NCBI RefSeq assembly: GCF_031127875.1
Contig: NZ_JARXIA010000021.1
Location: forward strand, 79,261-143,260
Direction of reading: 5' to 3'
Source: Pelagicoccus sp. SDUM812005
GTDB taxonomy: Bacteria; Verrucomicrobiota; Verrucomicrobiia; Opitutales; Opitutaceae
DNA length: 64,000 nt
Shown here piece after piece: positions 52,889 through 62,345 of this stretch; the first letter of the stretch is position 1; every line of letters begins with the position of its first letter. The position numbers and the translations under genes are program-made. The notes beneath the pieces are model-generated. The model ran no database searches. It had not been told where the DNA came from and was given only the letters and a program-made list of their open reading frames with translations.

Positions 52889-53085
52889 ATAGCGCTTCGT
52901 ATCCCCATTTTCCATACAGGTCCGCCACCTCGATTGGTAATTTTCAAAGGCAGCGGAATCTGCTCTCTAACGGGTAGGACCATCGCACGCGCTGCGAAAT
53001 GCATTCCCCGCTGAGGTGAAGCCCCCGATTCCAAGGGCCCCCCAGGCGGTTCCAACTGCATTTTGAGTTAGACAGACCCCCCTTT

Positions 53086-53097
53086 ATTTGTACAAAT
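53086..53097. promoter_or_regulatory. Palindrome at the AraC start
   Basis: ATTTGTACAAAT is a perfect 12-base palindrome ending 6 bases before the AraC ATG. It covers the ribosome-binding region, so a bound protein could block expression; alternatively it is chance. Confidence 0.35.
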
Positions 53098-53103
53098 GCT
53101 TCC

Positions 53104-54012
53104 ATGCCCCTATCTGAAGAGCCCTCACGACCTTCACCGGCCGACATTTCTCCAGCCGTTTGCAGAGCTGGCTATCTCCAGTTTTCCGGCCACCGTACCT
53201 TCACCAACCCTTCCGTACAGAGCCGAGCCTTCTTTTGGTGCAAAAGCGGACGAGGCAGCTTCATCGTAAATGGCGTCGAGTACCCCTTGAACGCCCAGGA
53301 CCTGTACCTGCTTCCTTGGAACAGAAACATCCGCTACCAACCTGATAAAGCGGATCCCATGTTCACGGGACACGTGCACCTGGTGCCGAACTACACCGTC
53401 GGCTCCCAGTGGATACCCAACGTTCCCCACCAAAAAGGCGACGAAGCCTTCGATTCGCCTGACCGCTCCGACGTCGACTGGCCCGGCCTGGATGGCGTCG
53501 TGCACTTCAAGATCAAGGCGAGCGACAACATTGCCTTGCTCTTGGACTATATCATCCGCTGCTTCCTGCGCAGCAAAGGCAGCATCGAATCCGAAGCGCG
53601 CCACCTCGGAAGCCTTCTCGTTGGCGAGCTAATGCGACTCAAGAGCAGCGACAAGCTCAGCAATCAAAACTACCCGGAAGAACTCATCCGCATGGTCGCC
53701 CACGTGGAAGCCCGCTATATGCGCTCCATCACTGTGGCCGAACTGGCCGACATGATCGGACGCAGCCGCTCCCACGTGCTCAAGCTCTTCCGCCACCACA
53801 TGGGCATTTCCGCGAAGCATTACATCATCAACCGCCAGCTCAAACAGGCCTGCGAACTCCTGCTAAGCACCACCCGCTCCATCGCCGAAGTAGGCCAAGC
53901 CGTAGGAATCTCGGATCCCTACCACTTCTCGAAGCTCTTTCGTCGACACATGAAGGTTTCTCCCACTGCGTTCCGCGTTAACCACGGGCCCATCCAGCTC
54001 TCGTCAGAGTAG
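53104..54012 (+). CDS. AraC-family transcriptional regulator
   Basis: The 302-residue protein has an N-terminal cupin-like ligand domain (about 20-170, SFIVNGVEYPLNAQDLYLLPW) and two C-terminal helix-turn-helix units (about 213-240: VAELADMIGRSRSHVLKLFRHHMG; about 262-292: IAEVGQAVGISDPYHFSKLFRRHM). Such proteins activate sugar genes when a ligand binds the cupin. It is convergent with the GH5 gene, whose cluster (GH78-6, GH3, GPH symporter, GH5) lacks any nearby LacI, so it is the likely regulator of that cluster. The rhamnose regulators RhaS/RhaR are of this family, but there is no evidence that it is an orthologue. Confidence 0.93.
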   Translation: MPLSEEPSRPSPADISPAVCRAGYLQFSGHRTFTNPSVQSRAFFWCKSGRGSFIVNGVEYPLNAQDLYLLPWNRNIRYQPDKADPMFTGHVHLVPNYTVGSQWIPNVPHQKGDEAFDSPDRSDVDWPGLDGVVHFKIKASDNIALLLDYIIRCFLRSKGSIESEARHLGSLLVGELMRLKSSDKLSNQNYPEELIRMVAHVEARYMRSITVAELADMIGRSRSHVLKLFRHHMGISAKHYIINRQLKQACELLLSTTRSIAEVGQAVGISDPYHFSKLFRRHMKVSPTAFRVNHGPIQLSSE

Positions 54013-54090
54013 AGCTTGCTGCCAGAGCGGGAAACCGCCGCTCCGTATCCAGCGCAACAATACCGGATGCGAAGCGGATTCGAGATACGT

Positions 54091-55488
54091 CTACTCGCTA
54101 ACAGCGATCCCCGGACTGATCGTCAGGGCTATTTCCTCGCCATCAAGCGGCCATTGCAAAACCACTAGCTGCTGCGTCGCTACGTTCCATACGAAATCCG
54201 AGGGCGAACTGTCCTGAGGCGACTTCACCACGCGCAGCCTGCCGTTGTCCAAAGGGCTCATGGTCAGAACCAGGTCATCACCGCAGGAAACCGTAAAGCC
54301 GTCCGGATAATGGCGATCCGCGGCCACGAAGATCCGAGAGGCGCCCTTGCTGTTGTCCGCCTTCACTGCAACCTCCAGCGTACGCGTGGCGTGGTGGTAC
54401 ATGAAAGACATCAGGTCTCCCGCTATCGACTGCGGGTACGGGCGGCAGATAATATCGGTGATGTACTTTCTCTCTACCGTGCCCGCAGCTTGCTCGTCCA
54501 CGAAGATTGCCCAAGTCGACTCGCCGCCCGGCAAGAAGTTGTTGTACTTCCGCGTCCCCAAGAACCAGGCCTTGATGGAACCGACTCCCATCTGATCGAA
54601 GATCTCAGCCGTCCGCGTATAGTGCGAGATGTATTCAAGTTGCTCCGACACGGATCCATCGGCGCTGCGGTAGGTAGGAAATCCCCATTCACCAATCAGG
54701 ATCGGAGCATTGAGCATGTCGGACTCCTTATCGAAACGCTGCATGGTCGGCTCGATATAGGGCAGCTTTTCCTGATAGATATGCGGGGCGAATACCACGT
54801 TCGGGCGATCGATCGGCTTCTTTATTTCCGCATATTGATTGAACTCTATCGCCTCCCCCTTGTTCATGAAAATGGTCTGGCACAAATAAAGTTTCGAATC
54901 GCTGTATTCGCTAGCCGCATCGATTAACCTTTCGTAGTACGGCACCAGGTAGTTTTCCGTGAGTTCGTCGTAAGTGATATCCATCGTTAGCTTACGCGGT
55001 TCGTTGACCAAATCGTATCCAACGACGAATACATTGTCCTGATAGCGTTCCCAGATTACCTTCCAGGCGTCTAGGTAGGTGCCTTGGGCATTGTTTTCGT
55101 TTGCCCAGAACGACTCCCAGCCGAAGCCTTTCGCTCCGTAGACCGTCATCTTAAAAACGGTCTGGATTCCCGCTTCTCGACCGCGACGTACCAACCGATC
55201 GAGCTTCTGCAAATAAGCCTCCTCCACTTGGCAACCAGGAAACTCGCTCACCCTACCCAGCTCCAGACGAATCACCTGGAAATTCGCGCCCATGCGGACC
55301 ATGCGCGCGTAGTCGTCCTCGAAAAACTCGATCTGCCCCATGGCATCGTTCGTATTCACTACGAAACCACGCGGCACGACATGACGCCCCTGCTCGTCGC
55401 GAAGGCCGTGCTTGATTTGCGCGAAAGCCGCTGGAGCCATCGCCAAGAGGGTTGCCAAAACAAGTGAGTAGACAGTTATCTTTTTCAT
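54091..55488 (-). CDS. Secreted GH5-like glycoside hydrolase
   Basis: ATG 55488 is chosen over the longer frame because it gives a signal peptide (MKKITVYSLVLATLLAMAPAAFAQ). The 465-residue product has a TIM barrel of clan GH-A: an early RGFVVN segment, DLVNEP with acid/base E163, APHIYQ with H236 and Y238, and ILIGEWGF with nucleophile E267. A C-terminal beta domain (about 370-465) follows. The order fits GH5, closest in pattern to the endoglycoceramidase-like and related subfamilies, but the substrate is open. It is the last gene of the GH78-6/GH3/GPH/GH5 cluster, 28 bases after the symporter. Confidence 0.86.
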   Translation of the reverse strand: MKKITVYSLVLATLLAMAPAAFAQIKHGLRDEQGRHVVPRGFVVNTNDAMGQIEFFEDDYARMVRMGANFQVIRLELGRVSEFPGCQVEEAYLQKLDRLVRRGREAGIQTVFKMTVYGAKGFGWESFWANENNAQGTYLDAWKVIWERYQDNVFVVGYDLVNEPRKLTMDITYDELTENYLVPYYERLIDAASEYSDSKLYLCQTIFMNKGEAIEFNQYAEIKKPIDRPNVVFAPHIYQEKLPYIEPTMQRFDKESDMLNAPILIGEWGFPTYRSADGSVSEQLEYISHYTRTAEIFDQMGVGSIKAWFLGTRKYNNFLPGGESTWAIFVDEQAAGTVERKYITDIICRPYPQSIAGDLMSFMYHHATRTLEVAVKADNSKGASRIFVAADRHYPDGFTVSCGDDLVLTMSPLDNGRLRVVKSPQDSSPSDFVWNVATQQLVVLQWPLDGEEIALTISPGIAVSE

Positions 55489-55516
55489 CTTAAAACAAAT
55501 TGCTGCGAGCGGCAGC

Positions 55517-56890
55517 TTAAACGGACTTCTCCTTTTCATCCAAGTTGTAGAGCCGCAAGACGAGCGAAGCCGCAATCGCCAGCACTATGGTTCCCATACT
55601 GAAAACCCAACGCATCTTATCGAAAGTGCCCGGAGCCTGATCGATGCCAGCTTCGTGAACCCAACCGGAGAACTTCAGCACGTATCCAGATCCTACCGAC
55701 GTGAGCGAAAGCGCTAACTTGGTGACCCATGCGAGACTGGCGGCATACATGCCTTGGCGCGAAGTACCGTTTTGCTCTTCGTCGTAAGCGGCGACGTCGG
55801 CCATGAGGGATGGCGCCAGCACGATCACCGCCACTAATCCGGGAGCCAAGAAAAAGTTAGGAACGATCACCCACCAATCCGCGTTCGGCACGTACACAAA
55901 AAGCTTTACGATGCCGCCGACCACGATCGACGCCGTACAAAACTCGAATGCCCGGCGCTTGCCAATCTTCTTGGCAAAGGCAGCCATCAGAGGAATGCAG
56001 AGAATCCCCACCACGTGAAAGGTGGAACCGCCGATCCCCTTGAAAAATCCCATCTTGGCCTCGTCCCCGCCAAACACGTTGTAGACCATCAGGAAAAAGC
56101 CGAGCGTATCGACCAAAAGGATACTCGAGAAAATCAGTACCGTAGCGATCGCGAGCACCAGAAAGTTGCGATCCTTCAAGGTCAGGCTCCAACTTTTCAG
56201 CAGAGGAACTCGCTCGATGGTCTGAGCCGGATGGTCCTTCTCCTTGATGAAGATGGCGGGCAGCAATCCCGTTACCACGATGACCAAGCCCACGATGCCC
56301 CCCACGACTTTGGCCCCCATCAGCGTGCCGGAAAAAATGGAAAGCGTCACCAAATAATACATCCACTGCACCCCGACTCCGGATAGCTTGTGGAAGAAGG
56401 AACGCCAAGCCATCCATGCCGTGCGCTGGTGCTTGGAGGAAGCGGTTTCCATCCCCAAGGCAACGTAGGGAACCGCGAAACTGGTAGTGCCCACCGTCGA
56501 AACGAGTAACGCGGAAAGCAGCCAATAGAATTGGAAATCCGTCGACGCGGCTTCCGGCGTCCACCAGATCCCGGCCACGCACAGACCGCTGAAAAGCGCC
56601 CCGAAGGCCATGAACGGGCGACGACGCCCGAAACGCCCCTTCCAGTTGTCGGAAATAGATCCCATCAGCGGATCCGTAAACGCGTCCAGCAAGCGCGGTA
56701 TCGCCATGGCCCAACCGACCAGCACCGGGTCGACGCCGAGAGCGATCGCGAACACCGGGTTAACCAGCTGCGCCACCGCATTCACGGAAATGTTTTCCGC
56801 GAAACCGCCCGGACCGTAGAACTTTTTCATCTTCGATTCGTTGCTAGGCGCTTCCGCCGCTTTCGTTTCCATTTCTTTTGTAGCTTCCAT
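55517..56890 (-). CDS. GPH-family sugar:cation symporter (MelB-like)
   Basis: The 457-residue protein has twelve predicted membrane segments. It carries the GPH signature RLLDAFTDPLMGSISD (D69, D73, D81), the cation-binding helix region, followed by the GRFGRRRP cytoplasmic loop. GPH carriers take up mono- and oligosaccharides or glycosides with sodium or protons. The N-terminus is charged and Glu-rich. Its place between GH3 and GH5 suggests import of oligosaccharides made outside by GH5 for cleavage inside by GH3 and GH78-6, neither of which has a signal peptide. Confidence 0.93.
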   Translation of the reverse strand: MEATKEMETKAAEAPSNESKMKKFYGPGGFAENISVNAVAQLVNPVFAIALGVDPVLVGWAMAIPRLLDAFTDPLMGSISDNWKGRFGRRRPFMAFGALFSGLCVAGIWWTPEAASTDFQFYWLLSALLVSTVGTTSFAVPYVALGMETASSKHQRTAWMAWRSFFHKLSGVGVQWMYYLVTLSIFSGTLMGAKVVGGIVGLVIVVTGLLPAIFIKEKDHPAQTIERVPLLKSWSLTLKDRNFLVLAIATVLIFSSILLVDTLGFFLMVYNVFGGDEAKMGFFKGIGGSTFHVVGILCIPLMAAFAKKIGKRRAFEFCTASIVVGGIVKLFVYVPNADWWVIVPNFFLAPGLVAVIVLAPSLMADVAAYDEEQNGTSRQGMYAASLAWVTKLALSLTSVGSGYVLKFSGWVHEAGIDQAPGTFDKMRWVFSMGTIVLAIAASLVLRLYNLDEKEKSV

Positions 56891-57082
56891 CGATTGCTGG
56901 TGAGATGCCTGAAGGCTAATGCGAACAGTGGGTCACACTTTGGCTAGGGGTTGGGGATCGGATCGGTCCCTGCTTCCAAAGCGCAGGAACCGCCAATTCT
57001 CGAAGCTAGACCAGAACCAACTGAAACGCCAATGGAGAGGCTAGGAATTCCTTGTGTTTTTGCATCCAATTTCCTGCCTACC
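56891..57082. other. Gap between GH3 and symporter genes with a hairpin
   Basis: CGGTCCCTGC (56964-56973) and GCAGGAACCG (56983-56992) form a stem with one mismatch. In minus-strand transcripts it lies between GH3 and the symporter without a T-run, so it may stabilise or process the messenger rather than stop transcription. Confidence 0.4.
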
Positions 57083-59356
57083 TTAGTCAAGCAACTCGAA
57101 ACTGCCCTCAAGGCGCACATCCTTGCAAGAGCTGCCGATCTCCAGTTCGAAAGTCCCAGGCTCGACGCAAACCGATCCCTCACGGCCGATGAAGGACATG
57201 TCCTTTTCCGGATTGAGAACGAATTCCAGCTCGCGCTGCTCGCCTGCCTTGAGGTCGACTTTCTGGAATGCCACGAGGAGCTTGTCCGGACGCACCACCG
57301 AAGCGTAGTTGTCGCGCAGATACACCTGCACCACTTCCGCTCCGTCTACCTCGCTGACGTTCCTGACCTTCAAGCTAAAGCGCAGCGCCTCTCCCCGAGA
57401 AATCTCGGGAGACTGCAGGCGCAGCTCGCTGTATTCGAAGCGAGCGTAGCTAAGCCCGAACCCGAAAGGATAAAGCGGCCCCGGCTCTTCGTCCAAGTAG
57501 TCCTTGTAGAAGGAAATTCGCTTCTGCGAGTAGTACATGGGGAGTTGCCCCACGGAGCGCGGTACCGTGACCGGCAACCGGCCGCTCGGACTGACCTCCC
57601 CAAACACGATCTTGGCCAAGGCAGTCCCGCTGGCCTGCCCGAGATAGAAAGTGTTCAGGATAGCCACCGGCAAACGCTCAATCTCCGGGATCGAATACGG
57701 GCGACCACCCTGCAAAACCACGACGGTCGGAGTTCCGGTCTCCACGACTCGCCGCACCAGTTCAAGCTGGTTGCCGAGCAAGCCGAGCGTTGCCCGATCG
57801 CCCTTGATGCCATCTACGAAAAAGGCCTCGCGACTGGTCTCCGTGGTCCCGCCCACGCACACCACCGCCACATCCGCATTCGCCGCCAGCTGCGCCGCCT
57901 CCGCGATCGAGGCTTCCTCCTCCTCCATGGAACGCTGCTCTAGCGTGGAACGCTTTCCGTCCCAACCGACCTTGGCAATCGCGCAGCCAGGAGCGTGCGA
58001 AACCTTGAAGCCGTCGCCTGCCGCGTCCTGCAATCCTTCGAGAAAGCTCGCGATCTGCGAGCGTCCGACCGTGTAGTTGCCGACCTGCTTGGTCGCCGCA
58101 TTCGGGCCAAGCACCGCCATCGATCGCAGTTTGCCCTTTTTCAAGGGAAGCAACTCGTTTTCATTCTTCAACATCACAATCGAATCGGTAGCGATTCGTT
58201 CCGCGATCTCGCGGTGCCGCGGACTATCCACCACGGAGCCCACCTCTTCTTCGTCGACGAATGGATTCTCGAACAGTCCGAGCTTGAACTTCAGCCATAG
58301 GATTCGCCGAACGCTCACGTCCAGATGCTCCTCCAGCTCCGGACGTTCCTCAATTACCTTAAGCAAGTGCTGGTACCCTTGCGCAACCGGCAAATCCACA
58401 TCCATCCCGGCGCTCAGAGCCATCTCGCACGCGTCTTCCACCGATTCAGCCACCCGCTGAAAGAATTCCAGGCGTGGTACGTCGTTGTAGTCGGAAACCA
58501 CATACCCCTTGAATCCCCACTCGCCGCGCAGCAAATCCGTCAACAGCCAACGATTCCCGTGAGCGGGCACTCCCTCCACCTCGCAGTGGGAGGCCATCAT
58601 GCCCAATGCGTTCGCCTCTTGCACCACCGCCTTGAAAGGAGGCAGCACCTCTTCGTGCAAAGTGCGGCTATCGATCGGGGTTGCCGCGAAGTTACGTCCG
58701 CCCACCACCTGACCGTAGCCCGCGAAATGCTTGGGAGCGGAAATGATATGGCTCGTCCCCGGCTCGCCACTACAGCCACCCTGCAAGCCTGAAACCGCAG
58801 CCAATCCCATTTGGGTAACCAGATGCGTATCTTCGCCAAAGGTCTCTTCGATGCGTCCCCAGCGCGGATCGCGTCCCAAATCCAAAACCGGAGTATGGGC
58901 CTCGTGCGCTCCGCGGGCCCGCGCCTCGCGGCCGGCGCAATCGAACGCCTCGCGCACCAGCTCGGGATTCCAACTCGACGCCATCGCTAGCGGAACCGGC
59001 AGGATCGTCGACTCCAAGCCCGCATGCCCATGGGCGCACTCGCTGCCGATCAGGGCCGGAACGCCAAGCCGCGTCTCTTCCAGCAGCTGACGCTGCAAGT
59101 CGTTTACCTCGCGTACGCTCTCCTCGGGAGCTCGCGGATCGAACGTGTTCTCGATCTGGCCAATCCCCTGCGAGATGCCGTCCCGCACCGCCTTGACGAT
59201 GCCCGCCAGTCCTTCCTCCTCCGCAGTGGAATCTCGCAGGCTAACCGCCTGCACTTGGGCAACCTTCTCAGCCAAGGTCATGCGGGAAATGAGGTCTTCG
59301 ACTCGAGCTTCCAGGGAAGCGTTCGGGTCACGATACAGGGGCAATTTGGTAGTCAT
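57083..59356 (-). CDS. Family GH3 glycoside hydrolase (beta-glucosidase/beta-xylosidase type), cytoplasmic
   Basis: The 757-residue protein has the GH3 layout: N-terminal barrel (about 15-330) with GSECAHGHAG, LDLGRDPRWGRIEETFGEDTH, KHFAGYG (K209, H210) and the nucleophile D289 in YVVSDYNDV. A second alpha/beta domain (about 380-600) has GPNA and a Glu-rich stretch that should hold the acid/base, and a C-terminal fibronectin-like domain follows (about 670-745). No signal peptide, so it is likely cytoplasmic. In a rhamnose/uronate/xylose context it may be a beta-xylosidase or beta-glucosidase. It lies 44 bases after GH78-6 and is followed by the symporter. Confidence 0.93.
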   Translation of the reverse strand: MTTKLPLYRDPNASLEARVEDLISRMTLAEKVAQVQAVSLRDSTAEEEGLAGIVKAVRDGISQGIGQIENTFDPRAPEESVREVNDLQRQLLEETRLGVPALIGSECAHGHAGLESTILPVPLAMASSWNPELVREAFDCAGREARARGAHEAHTPVLDLGRDPRWGRIEETFGEDTHLVTQMGLAAVSGLQGGCSGEPGTSHIISAPKHFAGYGQVVGGRNFAATPIDSRTLHEEVLPPFKAVVQEANALGMMASHCEVEGVPAHGNRWLLTDLLRGEWGFKGYVVSDYNDVPRLEFFQRVAESVEDACEMALSAGMDVDLPVAQGYQHLLKVIEERPELEEHLDVSVRRILWLKFKLGLFENPFVDEEEVGSVVDSPRHREIAERIATDSIVMLKNENELLPLKKGKLRSMAVLGPNAATKQVGNYTVGRSQIASFLEGLQDAAGDGFKVSHAPGCAIAKVGWDGKRSTLEQRSMEEEEASIAEAAQLAANADVAVVCVGGTTETSREAFFVDGIKGDRATLGLLGNQLELVRRVVETGTPTVVVLQGGRPYSIPEIERLPVAILNTFYLGQASGTALAKIVFGEVSPSGRLPVTVPRSVGQLPMYYSQKRISFYKDYLDEEPGPLYPFGFGLSYARFEYSELRLQSPEISRGEALRFSLKVRNVSEVDGAEVVQVYLRDNYASVVRPDKLLVAFQKVDLKAGEQRELEFVLNPEKDMSFIGREGSVCVEPGTFELEIGSSCKDVRLEGSFELLD

Positions 59357-59400
59357 CTATTATCTATAATTGTATTCAAATTTTGGTTCTTCTGATCGGA

Positions 59401-62058
59401 TCACACGAGAATTTCGTAGCGATAGCTTCCGGCAGCCAAGTCGAAGCTTACCCGTCCCGATTCGCAGCGAACGTTCTCTGGGCCTTCAAATCGATCCAAG
59501 GGCGTCCCCTCGATGCGCACGCCTTCCACGGAGACAGCTGGCAAGGAAACCTGGGCTCGCGCATTGGGCGGAATCCGAATCTCGCCCCGAACGCCGTCCT
59601 CGCTTCGCTTCCACACCGAAACGGCAAGGCCATAGGGCGTTTCCAGCGAAGCAGAGGCATAACGCAGCCCTCCGCCGATCTCCGGCTCGATTCGGAAACG
59701 CTTCCAGCCCGGAAAGGCCGGATCCGGCTTGAGGCCGGCAACCGTATCGTAAAGCCAGCCAACCACCGCTCCGTAGGCGTAGTGGTTAAATGAATTCATA
59801 CCGCCGGGATTGAAGCCTTGCTCCGGAGTCCAGCTATCCCAGCGCTCCCAAATGGTAGTGGCGCCGTTCTTCACGCTGTAGAGCCATCCTGGATACGTCT
59901 CCTTCTGCACCACCTCGTAAGCCAAGTCCGTCTTGCCGACCTGACTGAGCACCGGAGCCAAAAGCGGCGTTCCAATAAAGCCGGTCGCCAAGTGATTGTC
60001 CTTCGCCTCGAACGCCTTCACCAAATGCTCCACCATCTTCTCCCGCTGTTCCTCCGCAACCAAATCGAAGGCTAAAGCCAAGAGATAAGCTGTTTGTTCG
60101 TCGCTGCGAATCTTGCCGTCCGTATCGACATACTCGCGCTGGAAGGCCGCCTTGACCTCAGCCAGCAGCTGGCCGTACTCGGCAGCGACTTGATCGTGCC
60201 CGAGCTCCTCCGCCATCCAGACCGCGATCTGCGTCGAGTAGGCGTAGTAAGCGGTGGCAATCAATGGATACGGAGTCGGAGCTTCCTTGGGAGCATGCCA
60301 CGGAGCGAGCCAGTCGCCCCAGCCTTCCTTGCTGATGCGGATCCCCTCCGGGGCCGACTCCCGCATGAGCTCGATCCAATCGCAGACCGCGTCGAAATTT
60401 TCCACTAGCAAGGATCGGTCTCCAGTATGCAGCCAGGCTACCCAAGGCACGATCGCGCCGGCGTCCGCCCAGCCAGCCGAACCATGGGCGAAGCCGGTCA
60501 CGGGAGCGACGCTGCCGAAACCGCCTTCCGGCCCTTCCTTGAAACTGTCGCGCACTGCCGCCAACCATTGACGATAGAAGACTCCCGCATCCATGTTATA
60601 CAGGGCGGTGTGACAAAACACCTGGGCGTCGCCGGTCCAACCGAGGCGCTCGTCCCGCTGCGGACAATCGGTCGGCAACTCCAGGAAATTCCCCTTCTGG
60701 CCCCAAAGCGTATTGGAGAACAACTGGTTCAAGAGCGGATTCGAACACTCGAAGGTCCCGGTACGCTGTAAGTCCGTATGCACTACGATTCCCGTAATCG
60801 CATCGGGCAACGGATCCTCCACCCCCGACAGCTCGACGTAGCGAAAACCGAAAAACGTGAAAGTAGGCTCCCAGGTCTCAAGCTCTCCGCCGCCCTTAGC
60901 CACGTAGCTCGCCGTCGCTTTGGCAGAGCGCAAGTTCGCCGTGTGCAAGGAACCGTCGCTCTCCAGCATTTCAGCGAAACGCAGCCCTATCTCCTGCCCC
61001 GCTTCCGCTCGCGCCTTCAAGCGAACCCAGCCAACCATGTTTTGACCGAGATCGTAGATCACACTCCCGTCCGGAGCGCTACGGACCTCAACAGGACGCA
61101 ATTCCTCGATGCGCCGAACCGGTGGCGACAATCTCGCCATAAACGGTACTTCGCTGTCCGCTTCGAGCGTCACGGGAATCGTATCCCCTGGAGCTGCGGC
61201 CGGATCCGTCCAACTCGCGTCCTCCAGGCGTGCATCGTAGGCTTCGCCTCGATAGATCCCGTTCTCGCGAATGGGCCCCTCCTGCCAGCTCCACTCCCTG
61301 CCTGTAACCACAGTTTGAATACTGCCGTCTTCGAGCTCGATCTCTATGAAAGCGGAGACTTTTGGAGTCGGACCGTATTGGTGATCCAGGAACAAGGTGC
61401 CGCTGTACCAGCCATCCCCCAGGACTAGACCCACTACGTTTCGACCCACTCGCAGCTTCTCCGTGAGCTCATAGCTCTGGTAAAAAACGCGCTTCCGGTA
61501 GTCCGGCCAGCCGGGCGACAAATAATCATCGTCTATCCGATCGCCGTTCAGCCACGGCTGGACCACTCCGAATGCGGACAGGTAAATCGTCGCTCGAATG
61601 GCTTTTTGCGGAAGCTCGAAGGCTTTGCTGAAGTAGCGAGCCGGCGGCGCTTCGCCCACCGCCACCTCTTTGCCGTCGCTGATCCAGGCCGCCGGCCAAG
61701 CCAGCCCCATCAGCCCTGTATCCAGCCTAGCGAGCTCGCTCCATTCCGTAAGCTCGCCCGCCTCGTTCCAGATGCGAACCTGCCACAGATAAGCGCGCTT
61801 CGGCTCGAGCGTCACTCCCTCGAGACGCACCCACTGCGATCGCTCGGAATCGATCCTGCCGGAATCCGCTAGCCATTCGCCCTCCTCGCAAAGCAAGCGG
61901 ATGCGCAGTTGATAGGCGACCTGCGCCGCTCCTCGTCGCTCCGAATCGATCTTCCAAGAAAAGCGAGGATTTGGGCACTCGAGCAAACGGGGCTGGTCCA
62001 ATCCTTCGCAACGCAAGCCGACCACGCGATCAGCGCTTGATAATGTACGATTCGCCAT
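59401..62058 (-). CDS. Alpha-L-rhamnosidase, family GH78, cytoplasmic (GH78-6)
   Basis: ATG 62058 is preferred over 62112: the 18 extra residues (MLRSSLERFHVVF...) are not a proper signal peptide, and the family-typical start (RVVGLRCEGLDQPRLL) lies just after 62058. The 885-residue product has an N-terminal fibronectin-like domain, beta domains with PWLNGDRIDDDYLSPGW and GDGWYSG, and the catalytic set D464, E470 (DCPQRDERLGWTGD), W474, D477, base E738 (TTIWERW) and H759 (FNHYAYGA). These match characterised GH78 enzymes exactly, including the 21-residue spacing from base to His. It is the first gene of a cluster with GH3, GPH symporter and GH5, and probably trims imported oligosaccharides. 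Confidence 0.95.
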   Translation of the reverse strand: MANRTLSSADRVVGLRCEGLDQPRLLECPNPRFSWKIDSERRGAAQVAYQLRIRLLCEEGEWLADSGRIDSERSQWVRLEGVTLEPKRAYLWQVRIWNEAGELTEWSELARLDTGLMGLAWPAAWISDGKEVAVGEAPPARYFSKAFELPQKAIRATIYLSAFGVVQPWLNGDRIDDDYLSPGWPDYRKRVFYQSYELTEKLRVGRNVVGLVLGDGWYSGTLFLDHQYGPTPKVSAFIEIELEDGSIQTVVTGREWSWQEGPIRENGIYRGEAYDARLEDASWTDPAAAPGDTIPVTLEADSEVPFMARLSPPVRRIEELRPVEVRSAPDGSVIYDLGQNMVGWVRLKARAEAGQEIGLRFAEMLESDGSLHTANLRSAKATASYVAKGGGELETWEPTFTFFGFRYVELSGVEDPLPDAITGIVVHTDLQRTGTFECSNPLLNQLFSNTLWGQKGNFLELPTDCPQRDERLGWTGDAQVFCHTALYNMDAGVFYRQWLAAVRDSFKEGPEGGFGSVAPVTGFAHGSAGWADAGAIVPWVAWLHTGDRSLLVENFDAVCDWIELMRESAPEGIRISKEGWGDWLAPWHAPKEAPTPYPLIATAYYAYSTQIAVWMAEELGHDQVAAEYGQLLAEVKAAFQREYVDTDGKIRSDEQTAYLLALAFDLVAEEQREKMVEHLVKAFEAKDNHLATGFIGTPLLAPVLSQVGKTDLAYEVVQKETYPGWLYSVKNGATTIWERWDSWTPEQGFNPGGMNSFNHYAYGAVVGWLYDTVAGLKPDPAFPGWKRFRIEPEIGGGLRYASASLETPYGLAVSVWKRSEDGVRGEIRIPPNARAQVSLPAVSVEGVRIEGTPLDRFEGPENVRCESGRVSFDLAAGSYRYEILV

Positions 62059-62345
62059 AAAAAAAGTGAGGGGAAAAACAACGTGAAAACGCTCCAGCGA
62101 AGACCGGAGCAAAGGCCGAGGATCTTACCTGAGCGAACTCCGCTTATGCAATGGCCAGTCTTTGCTTCTCTTGTCTTTTTGCATCAAAAGAGGCAAACAG
62201 TCAGCTTCCCAAGAACGTAAAAGGACAAAAGATACCACAAACCTCAGTTCGTATCCGGGGCAATTCTCCTTTCAAATCCTTACCTTCCCCGCCCCGAACC
62301 CCGACGAGCGATTCGTCAGATTCCTGAAATTTTCGATTCACAGAA
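62059..62345. other. Divergent promoter region GH78-6/sulfatase-5
   Basis: This 287-base gap separates divergent genes and should hold both promoters. I see no palindrome of the two operator families described elsewhere; only a half-site TTCGTATCCG near 62248. This fits control by a different regulator, perhaps the AraC protein. Confidence 0.4.
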
